Part shown: positions 7,253 to 14,538 of the stretch, piece after piece
How the letters are laid out: each line of letters begins with the position of its first letter
Position numbering within the stretch: the first letter of the stretch is position 1
IMG/VR virus record: IMGVR_UViG_3300043446_004571
Coordinates: 1-42,985 of that record
Source of the DNA: a virus
Strand: one strand, 5' to 3'
Length of the DNA: 42,985 nt
Program-made: the position numbers and the translations under genes
Notes under the pieces: model-generated
Told to the model about the DNA's origin: nothing
Databases searched by the model: none
What the model saw: only the letters and a program-made list of their open reading frames with translations

Positions 7253-7325
7253 TGCCCTAAGTTGGATTCGAACCAACGCTTTCACGATTTTAAGTCGTGT
7301 GCCTCTACCGCTGGGCTATAAGGGC
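7253..7325 (-). tRNA. tRNA with UAA anticodon (Leu UUA) but short variable loop
   Basis: 73 nt. Acceptor GCCCTTA/TTAGGGC with one T-T mismatch, anticodon stem CACGA/TCGTG, loop CTTAAAA (anticodon TAA at 7290-7292), T-arm GTTGG TTCGAAT CCAAC, discriminator A. No CCA is encoded. The variable loop is only 5 nt (AAAGC), whereas tRNA-Leu is normally class II with a long arm, so the amino acid identity is less certain than the anticodon suggests. Confidence 0.85.
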
Positions 7326-7326
7326 G

Positions 7327-7399
7327 TGTCCCCAGTAGGTATCGATCCTACGACCCACAGATTAAAAGTCTGTTGCTCTACCAACTGAGCTATAGGGAC
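7327..7399 (-). tRNA. tRNA-Lys (UUU)
   Basis: 73 nt. Acceptor GTCCCTA/TGGGGAC, anticodon stem ACAGA/TCTGT, loop CTTTTAA (anticodon TTT), T-stem GTAGG/CCTAC, discriminator A, no CCA. The T-loop reads ATCGATA: position 54 is A instead of the near-universal T, so the usual T54-A58 pair cannot form. It reads AAA/AAG, abundant in this AT-rich phage. It starts 1 nt upstream of the tRNA(UAA). Confidence 0.92.
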
Positions 7400-7404
7400 T
7401 CAAG

Positions 7405-7477
7405 CTGGACCACCAGGGCTCGAACCTGGGACATCAGAGTTAACAGCTCTGCGCTCTGCCGACTGAGCTATGGTCCA
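7405..7477 (-). tRNA. tRNA-Asn (GUU)
   Basis: 73 nt. Perfect acceptor TGGACCA/TGGTCCA, anticodon stem CAGAG/CTCTG, loop CTGTTAA (anticodon GTT), T-arm CCAGG TTCGAGC CCTGG, discriminator G as expected for Asn, no CCA encoded. Canonical in all arms. Confidence 0.95.
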
Positions 7478-7480
7478 ATG

Positions 7481-7553
7481 CGCCTTTGGCAGGAATTGAA
7501 CCTGCGACCAATAGCTTAGAAGGCTACTGCTCTATCCCCTGAGCTACAAAGGC
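7481..7553 (-). tRNA. tRNA-Arg (UCU)
   Basis: 73 nt. Acceptor GCCTTTG/CAAAGGC, anticodon stem GTAGC/GCTAT, loop CTTCTAA (anticodon TCT), T-arm GCAGG TTCAATT CCTGC, discriminator G, no CCA. It reads AGA/AGG; AGA is common in this phage. First gene of the four-tRNA transcript. Confidence 0.95.
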
Positions 7554-7564
7554 TTAAAAAATAG

Positions 7565-7593
7565 AGTATACTATTGTTTTTAATTTTTGTCTA
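7565..7593 (-). promoter_or_regulatory. promoter of the four-tRNA array
   Basis: TAGACA (7588-7593), a 17-nt spacer, then TATACT (7565-7570). The expected start is about 5 nt upstream of tRNA-Arg. It overlaps the stop region of the oxygenase gene only slightly. Confidence 0.7.
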
Positions 7594-7596
7594 TAG

Positions 7597-8424
7597 TTAT
7601 AGATCTCTGTGCCTTATTCCAACAACTCCAGCATCTATTTCTGCTTGTAACTTTTCTGAAGGTTTCCATTCAAAATTAACTGGAGTAAGCCATTCACCAT
7701 TTCCAGTAAATTCTGAATTTGAATCAAACATAGTTGCCCATCTTTCTTCATTTTCTTTTGTGCCGTAAGTTGGAAATGTCCCTGGATGTTTTTCTATTGG
7801 CACAACAAAATTAGAATATGCATATCTTATTCCTGAAGTAATTTCATAAACACCGTGTGTTGTATCTGAATGTGCTCCGTGAATTATCAAATCACCTGGA
7901 TTTGGCTTTATTTTAAATTCTCCATCATATCCGTTATTTTTTTCAAATGGGTCAAAATTTCCTACAAAATTTCCATTTTTGTCTAGGTTTGGGTAATAAA
8001 CTTCTCCGCCTTCCCATTCACCAAAATAAACTATTGCTCCATAATGTATTACACAACATGTATTCCATATATCAGAAGCAATTAATTCTTCTTCCATGTT
8101 TTCTCCAGGACTATCTGCGTGATGATACATTCCACCGTCCCCTGGTTTTGTTCTTAATAATGTTAAACAAGGATGAACACAATATTCTGGTAAAAGCAAT
8201 TTATTTAAATCTTCCCAAACTTCATACAGCTCTGGTATAAAATCAGTAAATTTATCGTGATACCAATTTATTGTATGTGTTTCTACTTTTTTAGATAAAT
8301 CATTTAGATTTTCTTTTTCTTTTAAAATTTTATTAATCTGATTAAGTTTTTCTTCAGAAACAAAATTTCTATAAATATATACTTTATGGGCTACTTTTTC
8401 TACATTTGGGTTGTCGTGAAACAT
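7597..8424 (-). CDS. 2OG-Fe(II) oxygenase, prolyl-4-hydroxylase-like
   Basis: 275 aa. The double-stranded beta-helix iron site is visible: YHHADSPGE gives HxD (H102, D104), and THGVYEITSGIRYAYSNF gives the distal His (H190) and the 2-oxoglutarate-binding Arg (R200). GDLIIHGAHSD precedes it, as in the P4H-alpha/phage 2OG family. Such enzymes hydroxylate a protein, nucleic acid or small molecule using 2-oxoglutarate and O2. The AGGAGG ribosome site lies inside the last two codons of the carbamoyltransferase, and the start directly abuts its stop (TAAATG), so the two are translated together. Its neighbourhood with GT60-like transferases is the main hint that the target could be a proline later glycosylated. 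Confidence 0.82.
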   Translation of the reverse strand: MFHDNPNVEKVAHKVYIYRNFVSEEKLNQINKILKEKENLNDLSKKVETHTINWYHDKFTDFIPELYEVWEDLNKLLLPEYCVHPCLTLLRTKPGDGGMYHHADSPGENMEEELIASDIWNTCCVIHYGAIVYFGEWEGGEVYYPNLDKNGNFVGNFDPFEKNNGYDGEFKIKPNPGDLIIHGAHSDTTHGVYEITSGIRYAYSNFVVPIEKHPGTFPTYGTKENEERWATMFDSNSEFTGNGEWLTPVNFEWKPSEKLQAEIDAGVVGIRHRDL

Positions 8425-9849
8425 TTATCCTCCTATAACTTTCATGTTATTAATATTTTGCCATTTAATTATATCATTTTTATCGTTTAGTAGTGGCTGA
8501 CCTTTAATATTTAAACTAGTATTTAATAAAATAGGAACACCTGTTTTCATATAAAATCTATTTAGAACTTCCCAAAGCCCCGAATGTTCATTTTTATTAA
8601 CAGTTTGAACCCTTGATGTTCCATCTACATGTACAACAGAAGGTATGATATCTGATTTTAAACATTTTACTGTATATTGCATATATGGACTTTTAAAATT
8701 CATATCAAACCATTCCGAAGCATATTCTTCCATTACTACTGGAGCAAATGGCCTAAATAATTCTCTTTGTTTAATGCTATTGACCTTATCTTTAATGTTT
8801 GGATCTCTTGGATCTGCTAATATGCTCCTATTTCCTAATGCTCTTGGCCCATATTCCGCTCTTCCAGATGCTACTGCCACTATGCCATTGTCTAATATTC
8901 CATTAATAATATCTTCAATCGGATACTTTCCACCTAAATCATGACCAAGATACGGGCTATTCCAATTTATATGTTTGCCATATAAAGCAGCAGCTGCACC
9001 CAAAGAACTTCCAGCATCACCAGGATTTGGCATGATCCAAATATTATCAAAAATTTTCCAGAGGTGGGTATTGGCTGAAGAGTTTAAAGCACACCCTCCC
9101 ATAAAAACTAAATTGTTTTTCCCTGTTGTTGCCTTTACATTATTCATAAATTCCATTAAATGACTTTGATAAACTAATTGTACCGCAGCAGCTATATCGA
9201 ATTTATCTTTTTCAGTAATTGGCATTCCCCAATCTAATATTCCTTGATGAAAATTATATTTTTGTTTTGATGGAGAAGGAAAATATTCAAGAATTTCTTT
9301 TAAATATCTATTTGGATCACCATACGCAGCCATACCCATCATAATATATTCTTCTTGGTTTGGCATTAATCCAATTAATTGTGTAAATGCAGAATAAAAT
9401 AAACCAAAACTTACAGGATAATTTTGTTTATATTTTAATTTAATTTTTTCACCTTCACCGATCCAGACTGTTGAAGTGTTATATTCACCTACTGCATCCA
9501 GTACTACTATAGCTGCATCATTAAATTTACTTGTATAGTAACCAGCGCAGGCATGAGAATAATGATGATTAAAATATTTAACTGGAAGATCCATTGGTAT
9601 ATTTGGTTTCCAGTCAGAGGAACCACCTCTTAAAAATATTCTAGATCTTTTAAGTTGAGGATGTTCATAATATGCTATATGTGTTGGCGTTCCATAATTA
9701 AGCATATCGATGTATATTTCTTTATTGTTATACCAATCATTTTTTTTCTTACTATACCTTTCTGCATGAGCAGCAAAAAGTATTTCTCCATCTTTAATTA
9801 AAGAAATAGATGCATCGTGAGATGTTTCGTTAATACCTAAAATTATCAC
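8425..9849 (-). CDS. NodU/CmcH-family O-carbamoyltransferase
   Basis: 474 aa. MIILGINETSHDASISLIKD begins the Kae1-like ATPase half, with HHYSHA (95-100), GGCALN (251-256) and NPGDAGSSLGAA (275-286). The C-terminal half has GPRALGNRSILADPR (334-348), RELFRPFAPVV, and GVPILLNTSLNIKGQPL. All are hallmarks of the NodU/CmcH/TobZ family, which makes carbamoyl-adenylate from carbamoyl phosphate and moves the carbamoyl group to a hydroxyl of a sugar or antibiotic. It is about 80-100 residues shorter than typical members, mainly in the first half and the C-terminal tail. The start is GTG; AAGGA lies 13 nt upstream, so initiation may be weak. A 60-nt, nearly pure A/T spacer separates it from the SGNH gene. 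Confidence 0.88.
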   Translation of the reverse strand: MIILGINETSHDASISLIKDGEILFAAHAERYSKKKNDWYNNKEIYIDMLNYGTPTHIAYYEHPQLKRSRIFLRGGSSDWKPNIPMDLPVKYFNHHYSHACAGYYTSKFNDAAIVVLDAVGEYNTSTVWIGEGEKIKLKYKQNYPVSFGLFYSAFTQLIGLMPNQEEYIMMGMAAYGDPNRYLKEILEYFPSPSKQKYNFHQGILDWGMPITEKDKFDIAAAVQLVYQSHLMEFMNNVKATTGKNNLVFMGGCALNSSANTHLWKIFDNIWIMPNPGDAGSSLGAAAALYGKHINWNSPYLGHDLGGKYPIEDIINGILDNGIVAVASGRAEYGPRALGNRSILADPRDPNIKDKVNSIKQRELFRPFAPVVMEEYASEWFDMNFKSPYMQYTVKCLKSDIIPSVVHVDGTSRVQTVNKNEHSGLWEVLNRFYMKTGVPILLNTSLNIKGQPLLNDKNDIIKWQNINNMKVIGG

Positions 9850-9909
9850 TAGTATATATAATTCCTTTTTTTTATTATTTTTTTTATTTTTCTTTTTAAA
9901 ATAATTTTT

Positions 9910-10758
9910 TTAATTTTTTTTATCATTTATATACTTTTCATAAAAAATTTCTGCCCACATTGTGTGGAATGCTGTACCCAAATGTGAATGATCTTTTGCT
10001 TTTAGTTCTGATATTTTGGCATCTTTTATATATTCATCTGTATTATATATATCAAGATAACCATCAATATCATATGTTTTTGAAAAATCTTCATAACAAT
10101 TTCTATTCCAACTTGACCAGTAGAGCTTTATATTATTTATTTGACAAAAATCATTTAAAATAGTTATCATTAATTCATTATAAAATTGATTTATTTTTAT
10201 ATCTATTTCTTTTTCAGACTTAGTGTATATTTTTGATTTATCAAATAGTTTTTTTGCAACGTCCTTGTTTGCTGCTAAAAACAAATGAGTATAGTTTTCA
10301 TTTTCAATTGACCAAGATAAAAATCTATTGTGATCAGGAAATATTACAAACAATGTTTCTGGTTTTCCAAATAATTTAATATAATTAAATATATTTTTTA
10401 TAATCATTGAACAAGAAAGTCCAGCTTTTCCAATATTAAAATAGCCATCTAAATTTTCATTTAATTTAATTTTTTCATATAATTTTTTTGCCCAAACATC
10501 TTCAAATTCATTACCTATGCCTTCAGTTTCTGAACATCCTGCAAACAAAATATGTTTTTTTGTTATATCACTATTAAATTCATCAGATCTAAATCCATAT
10601 TTATTATATTTATACATATCGTGGTCATAAACAACACCCATCTTTTTTTCAAAATCTAACGAGTTTATTGATTGATTTGGAAAAAAAACACCAAAAAAAT
10701 AATTTAAATTGTCAAAATGAACATGATGTTCAATTGCTATATTCTTATCAAACTTCAT
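9910..10758 (-). CDS. SGNH-like hydrolase/acyltransferase
   Basis: 282 aa. YGFRSDEF, then HILFAGCSETEGIG (69-82; likely nucleophile S76), NIGKAGLSCS (block II Gly), FVIFPDHNR (block III region) and DHSHLG near the C-terminus (D256, H259) are the blocks of the SGNH/GDSL superfamily as seen in pelagic phages. Family members are esterases or O-acetyl transferases acting on glycans. No signal peptide, so it acts in the cytoplasm or in the virion. It overlaps the MDR gene by 11 nt. Ribosome site weak. Fits a glycan-decorating role with its neighbours, but the substrate is unknown. Confidence 0.6.
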   Translation of the reverse strand: MKFDKNIAIEHHVHFDNLNYFFGVFFPNQSINSLDFEKKMGVVYDHDMYKYNKYGFRSDEFNSDITKKHILFAGCSETEGIGNEFEDVWAKKLYEKIKLNENLDGYFNIGKAGLSCSMIIKNIFNYIKLFGKPETLFVIFPDHNRFLSWSIENENYTHLFLAANKDVAKKLFDKSKIYTKSEKEIDIKINQFYNELMITILNDFCQINNIKLYWSSWNRNCYEDFSKTYDIDGYLDIYNTDEYIKDAKISELKAKDHSHLGTAFHTMWAEIFYEKYINDKKN

Positions 10759-11692
10759 TTGTTAAAATTAATTTTCCGCAAGTTGATCTTGATCTTATTT
10801 TTTCATGCATCAGTTTAGCATCTTTTAAACTCATTTTTTCGCCTATAACAATTTTTATTTTTTTATTCTTAATTAAATCAAATAAATTTTCAACAACTAC
10901 TTTTAATTTAGCTGGATTTTGCAAGAATACTCTATTACCCCAAAATCCAGATATTGTTCTTGAATCTTTTAACAATTCTCTTAATTGAATTGCTGGGAGA
11001 CCTTCTCTTGAAGAAGCACCATATGAGCATATATGACCATTTGTTGCCAATAATCCATAATATGTCATAAAAGATCTACCTCCATACGATTCCATAATAA
11101 ATTTTGGTTTAGATCCTATTGATTTTATTAATTTATTAATTTCATCTACATTATCTAAACAAACATAGTCTAATCCTAGTGTTTTAACTACATTTAACTT
11201 TTCTTCATCTGAGGAAACACCAATTACTTTAGCGCCAGCCAATTTACATAGTTGAGCTAAAATCATGCCAGTTGTTCCAGATGCTCCATTTACTAAAACT
11301 AAATCTCCAGGCAATATGTTGCATACATCATTAACAATTCCGTATGCGGTTGATCCTTGAACCATTACACACAACGCTTCTTCTTCGGTCACCCCGTCTG
11401 GAACTTCAAACATTTTATCTTCATTAATTATAATTTTTTCTGCGTATGCTCCGCTTGAAGCATATCCTATAAAAAGTTTATTATCTAATACGAAAGATGC
11501 TTCTATTCCAGGGATTACTGGTGGCATAGTTTGAATTAGATAACTATTTTCAGTTTGATATGTATCGGCATAATTTACACCTATCATCCTAGTATTTACT
11601 AAAAACTGCCCTTTTCCTGGAATTGGTTCTTTATAATCAGTGTATTCCATAACTTCTGGACCACCAAATGATTTTACAACTATTGCTTTCAT
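10748..11692 (-). CDS. MDR-family NADPH:quinone oxidoreductase-like enzyme
   Basis: 314 aa, complete for zinc-free medium-chain reductases (QOR/zeta-crystallin group). MKAIVVKSFGGPEVMEY is the usual start, IGVNYADTY is the substrate-domain signature, and the Rossmann motif NGASGTTGMILAQL (135-148) binds NADP. No catalytic zinc Cys/His set is visible. It reduces quinones, enones or other activated double bonds with NADPH. GGAGTG precedes the ATG, which overlaps the previous stop (TAATG). In the island it could supply a reduction step or maintain redox balance. Confidence 0.85.
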   Translation of the reverse strand: MKAIVVKSFGGPEVMEYTDYKEPIPGKGQFLVNTRMIGVNYADTYQTENSYLIQTMPPVIPGIEASFVLDNKLFIGYASSGAYAEKIIINEDKMFEVPDGVTEEEALCVMVQGSTAYGIVNDVCNILPGDLVLVNGASGTTGMILAQLCKLAGAKVIGVSSDEEKLNVVKTLGLDYVCLDNVDEINKLIKSIGSKPKFIMESYGGRSFMTYYGLLATNGHICSYGASSREGLPAIQLRELLKDSRTISGFWGNRVFLQNPAKLKVVVENLFDLIKNKKIKIVIGEKMSLKDAKLMHEKIRSRSTCGKLILTNEV

Positions 11693-12090
11693 TACACTCC
11701 CATTTCTAGTCTGTACTCTATAAGTATATCAAATAATAAATCTGAATATAATTTATTAACAAGAAGGAATTGATTTGTATTTGGATTACATAATTGTATT
11801 AATTCATCATAAGCATATGTATCTATTTCAAAAAACCATTTTATATGCTCAATAAATAAATTAAATAATTCATGACCTTCTTTTGTTTTTGCAGATATTT
11901 TTAAATTTATCGCCTCATCAAATTTATCTTGAAATTCATATGCCTCTTTAAGCATAATAGAATATTCATCTTTTGAATAAGTTTTCATTTTTTCAGTAGC
12001 CTTTATTACCCAAGGATTATCTGGAAAAATTTTTGCTATTTCTTGAAATAAAAATCTTCTATTTTCAAATTTTTTATCATCAAACTGCAT
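11692..12090 (-). CDS. small all-helical protein, possibly TipAS-like
   Basis: 132 aa, predicted entirely helical, rich in Phe, Tyr and Trp. The segment EGHELFNLFIEHIKWFFEIDTYAYDEL followed by a helix pair (NQFLLVNKLYSDLLFDILIEY) faintly resembles the TipAS ligand-binding domain of MerR-type regulators (helix, WFY, helix, helix), but there is no DNA-binding domain and the likeness is by eye only. GAGGA precedes the ATG. It shares an operon with the acidic protein upstream and the MDR enzyme downstream. Confidence 0.6.
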   Translation of the reverse strand: MQFDDKKFENRRFLFQEIAKIFPDNPWVIKATEKMKTYSKDEYSIMLKEAYEFQDKFDEAINLKISAKTKEGHELFNLFIEHIKWFFEIDTYAYDELIQLCNPNTNQFLLVNKLYSDLLFDILIEYRLEMGV

Positions 12091-12091
12091 A

Positions 12092-12394
12092 CTATAAATC
12101 CTCTATTGGGATGACCCCTTTTTCTTTTGCTATTGTAAATCCTTCTTCTGAAAAATGCATCGTTACTTCTAAATTTTCGTCATATTCTACTTGCATTAAT
12201 CCTTGTTGAAAAAGATCAAGAAGGCTGTCATCGACATACTCCATGTGTGCATCCCAAAGTTCTGGAGCCAATTCTTTTGTTTTTTCTTCATTTAATTCAA
12301 AAATTGCTTCTCCATTTTCATCAAATCCTGCTAATGTGATGGCACCTATTTCAATATAATATTGAATTTTATCTAAAGCTTCTTCATCGTTCAT
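12092..12394 (-). CDS. small acidic phage protein, function unknown
   Basis: About 100 aa, strongly acidic, with a helical N-terminus (EALDKIQYYIEIGAITLAG) and a mixed C-terminal half ending EEGFTIAKEKGVIP, winged-helix-like in feel. I do not recognise the family. A longer start at 12412 would run into the tRNA; the ATG at 12394 has GGAG 6 nt upstream and is preferred. First protein gene after the tRNA(CAU), so it should be on the transcript from the strong promoter at 12490-12519. Confidence 0.7.
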   Translation of the reverse strand: MNDEEALDKIQYYIEIGAITLAGFDENGEAIFELNEEKTKELAPELWDAHMEYVDDSLLDLFQQGLMQVEYDENLEVTMHFSEEGFTIAKEKGVIPIEDL

Positions 12395-12407
12395 GATGTC
12401 TCCTATG

Positions 12408-12481
12408 TGCACCAGGTAGGACTTGAACCTACGACTACCGAATTATGAGTTCGGGGCTCTAACCAACTAAGCTACTGGTGC
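12408..12481 (-). tRNA. tRNA (CAU), elongator Met or Ile2
   Basis: 74 nt. Acceptor GCACCAG/CTGGTGC, anticodon stem CCGAA/TTCGG, loop CTCATAA (anticodon CAT), T-arm GTAGG TTCAAGT CCTAC, discriminator A, no CCA. It lacks the initiator marks (C1-A72 mismatch and three G-C pairs in the anticodon stem). AT-rich phages often carry the lysidine-modified Ile2 tRNA for AUA codons, so Met versus Ile is open. Confidence 0.93.
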
Positions 12482-12489
12482 CTAGTTGA

Positions 12490-12519
12490 ATTATATATTT
12501 TAAATATCTTTTTTGTCAA
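12490..12519 (-). promoter_or_regulatory. strong consensus sigma70 promoter of tRNA(CAU)
   Basis: TTGACA (12514-12519), an 18-nt spacer, then TATAAT (12490-12495): both hexamers are perfect. The start should fall at about 12483, two nucleotides before the tRNA 5' end. It overlaps the 3' end of the small Zn protein gene and probably also drives the island genes downstream. Confidence 0.85.
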
Positions 12520-12739
12520 TAGATTGTTCAACAATTTGTTGTACGTAATCAGAAAAATGTTTCCTTATATTTCCTGGAGGCCTTTTTCCAATTTCATTCC
12601 ATATTCTTTTATATTCTAATATATTGTCAAATGTTGTAGAACAAACTTTTATACCTTCATATTCTTTCAACCTTACTGGTAGCGGAACATGTTTTCCACA
12701 GCATTTACACTCTTTTGCTTTGTCTTGATATATACTCAT
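12500..12739 (-). CDS. small zinc-knuckle protein after terminase
   Basis: 79 aa. CKCCGKHVPLPVRLKEYEG and a further Cys (VCSTTF) make a small zinc-knuckle-like N-terminus, followed by a basic helical tail. No family recognised. It starts inside the terminase gene stop (ATGA), so it is coupled to it and could be a packaging accessory. Confidence 0.65.
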   Translation of the reverse strand: MSIYQDKAKECKCCGKHVPLPVRLKEYEGIKVCSTTFDNILEYKRIWNEIGKRPPGNIRKHFSDYVQQIVEQSIDKKDI

Positions 12740-14538
12740 AATATTTCCATTCCATCTAGGGCATCTGATAAAACTTTTGGCATTGCCGAAGGAGCTTTAA
12801 TTAAATTATGTGATTCTTGTTGCATCTCTTCCCTACGCTGCCTTCTCATTGAATCATATGTATGAATCTCTACTGCACCAAAATCAGGTCTTGTTAAACT
12901 TATAGCATTATATATTGATCCACATACTGCGTCAGCTAAATCCTTAGACCCTTTGCGTGGGTGATCAACCTTATCACGCATAATTCTTAACTCTAATAAC
13001 TCATCAATAAGCAATTTAATATTGGGTCCAGATAATCTTTCTTCTAGGACTACCATTGCCATGTCATCATAATGTTTTTTTGCAACAGATAATGTTTCAG
13101 TATTAATTCCGTATTGTTTTAATTGTTGCATCATATCATGTGAATTCCATCTATCAAAAGTACATATTCTTATATTAAATCCTCGTGACCTTAAAGATAA
13201 AATATAATCTCTTACTTCAGTAAAATCTACTGACTTGTCTGTAGTTGGAGTCCAATATCTTACAACATCAACATCAACTATTGGTGCTGTTTGAGAATAA
13301 TTATCTGTTACCTTTACATTAACCCATTTATTTATATGCGCCATAGATACTGCACAATGGTCATGTTTTTGAGCTAAATCTACATGTATAAAGTATTCTT
13401 TATTCTCTTGTGGAATAAACCACTCTTCAAATCTACCAAATTGATCAACAGCCAATGGAAACTTATTAAATGCTTTTTCTATTTTTTCACGAGATTTAAA
13501 AAATGCATCAACTGCTTCTGGTGGCATACATGCAAATCTACCTAAAGCATCGGGCATATTTTTATAAAACTCAACTTTAAAATCTTCAATTTTTTTAGTA
13601 GGATTAATTTCCCATGTTGGTCTTTTTAATGCGTAAACTTTTGGGATTTTATATGAAACAATATGATCTTCTTCCCATTCCACCATAATCTCATTTCCAT
13701 CCGTATTATCTGGTAAATCATCATCCATCTTTAATGTTTTTGATCTAACAATTGTTTCTTTTTCTGCAATTGCAGAGTCATAAAATTTTTGTATTGGATC
13801 ATTTTTAAAACGTGGAAATGACAATAAAATAATTTTACCGTAATCTGGAAAACGAGATATTACTGATCCACGATACATATCGTATATAGCGTCTGCTGTT
13901 TTTGCTTGATCGTGTCCTGTTGTATTTTCTGTTGCAAATCCAGAAATCTCATCAAGAATTACTGCAATTACGTTATAACCCTCAAAAGCTTCTCTTTCTG
14001 AGTGTCCTGAATAAACATTCACATTTTTATCAAATCTAATTTCCGCTGCCTTTGGATCATATTTTCCAATAAACCATGGGGATCTTTCAATTCTTGTTTT
14101 AAAACCTTTAAAAAAAACATTATTTGCTTGCTGTGCGTTAACAGCAATATTAATAATGTCTATGGTATCGCCTGGAGGTTTGCCGTAATAAGTTGCTGGG
14201 TCTTTAAGACATAATAATAGATAAACTATATAGGAAACTGATATTGTAGAAGTATAGTCTTTTCCAGAACCTTTACCTAATTGTGCAATAATTTCGGTGC
14301 AAGTCTGTTTGTATCTTCTTTTACCTTCTTCTTCGCCAAAAAGTTTAATTAAAGTAGATTCTTTATATATTTGAGATCCTTTTTCAATTAAAATATATTG
14401 ATAATCAGAAAGAGGTGGAAGTCCAAGATAGTCTGGGTGCGTAACAAATGTACGAAGATCTACTGGACGTTCGTCAAATTCTTCACCATCCAATAAATCA
14501 ATAAGATCATTAAAATTAAGATCCACTAACTTCCTCAA
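12736..14538 (-). CDS. terL: terminase large subunit
   Basis: 600 aa. The ATPase half has Walker A-like QLGKGSGKD (86-94) and Walker B VIAVILDE (190-197). The RNase H-like nuclease half has the expected acidic residues: YFIHVDLA (D387), RICTFDRWNS (D462) and GSKDLADAVCG (D533/D536). The enzyme cuts concatemeric DNA and pumps it into the capsid. It overlaps the putative small subunit gene by 23 nt, and both should be read from the promoter at 15061-15069. Confidence 0.93.
   Translation of the reverse strand: MRKLVDLNFNDLIDLLDGEEFDERPVDLRTFVTHPDYLGLPPLSDYQYILIEKGSQIYKESTLIKLFGEEEGKRRYKQTCTEIIAQLGKGSGKDYTSTISVSYIVYLLLCLKDPATYYGKPPGDTIDIINIAVNAQQANNVFFKGFKTRIERSPWFIGKYDPKAAEIRFDKNVNVYSGHSEREAFEGYNVIAVILDEISGFATENTTGHDQAKTADAIYDMYRGSVISRFPDYGKIILLSFPRFKNDPIQKFYDSAIAEKETIVRSKTLKMDDDLPDNTDGNEIMVEWEEDHIVSYKIPKVYALKRPTWEINPTKKIEDFKVEFYKNMPDALGRFACMPPEAVDAFFKSREKIEKAFNKFPLAVDQFGRFEEWFIPQENKEYFIHVDLAQKHDHCAVSMAHINKWVNVKVTDNYSQTAPIVDVDVVRYWTPTTDKSVDFTEVRDYILSLRSRGFNIRICTFDRWNSHDMMQQLKQYGINTETLSVAKKHYDDMAMVVLEERLSGPNIKLLIDELLELRIMRDKVDHPRKGSKDLADAVCGSIYNAISLTRPDFGAVEIHTYDSMRRQRREEMQQESHNLIKAPSAMPKVLSDALDGMEIL

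Noticed and set aside
8469-8477. TGATATAAT on the minus strand inside the carbamoyltransferase 3' end as a promoter for the oxygenase
   Set aside because: No -35, and the sequence is coding (NDIIKW); the oxygenase start is already coupled to the upstream gene. It could still work weakly.
9850-9909. Nearly pure A/T spacer between the SGNH-like and carbamoyltransferase genes as an origin or attachment site
   Set aside because: No repeats or palindromes to support an origin; explained by the general AT bias of the island.
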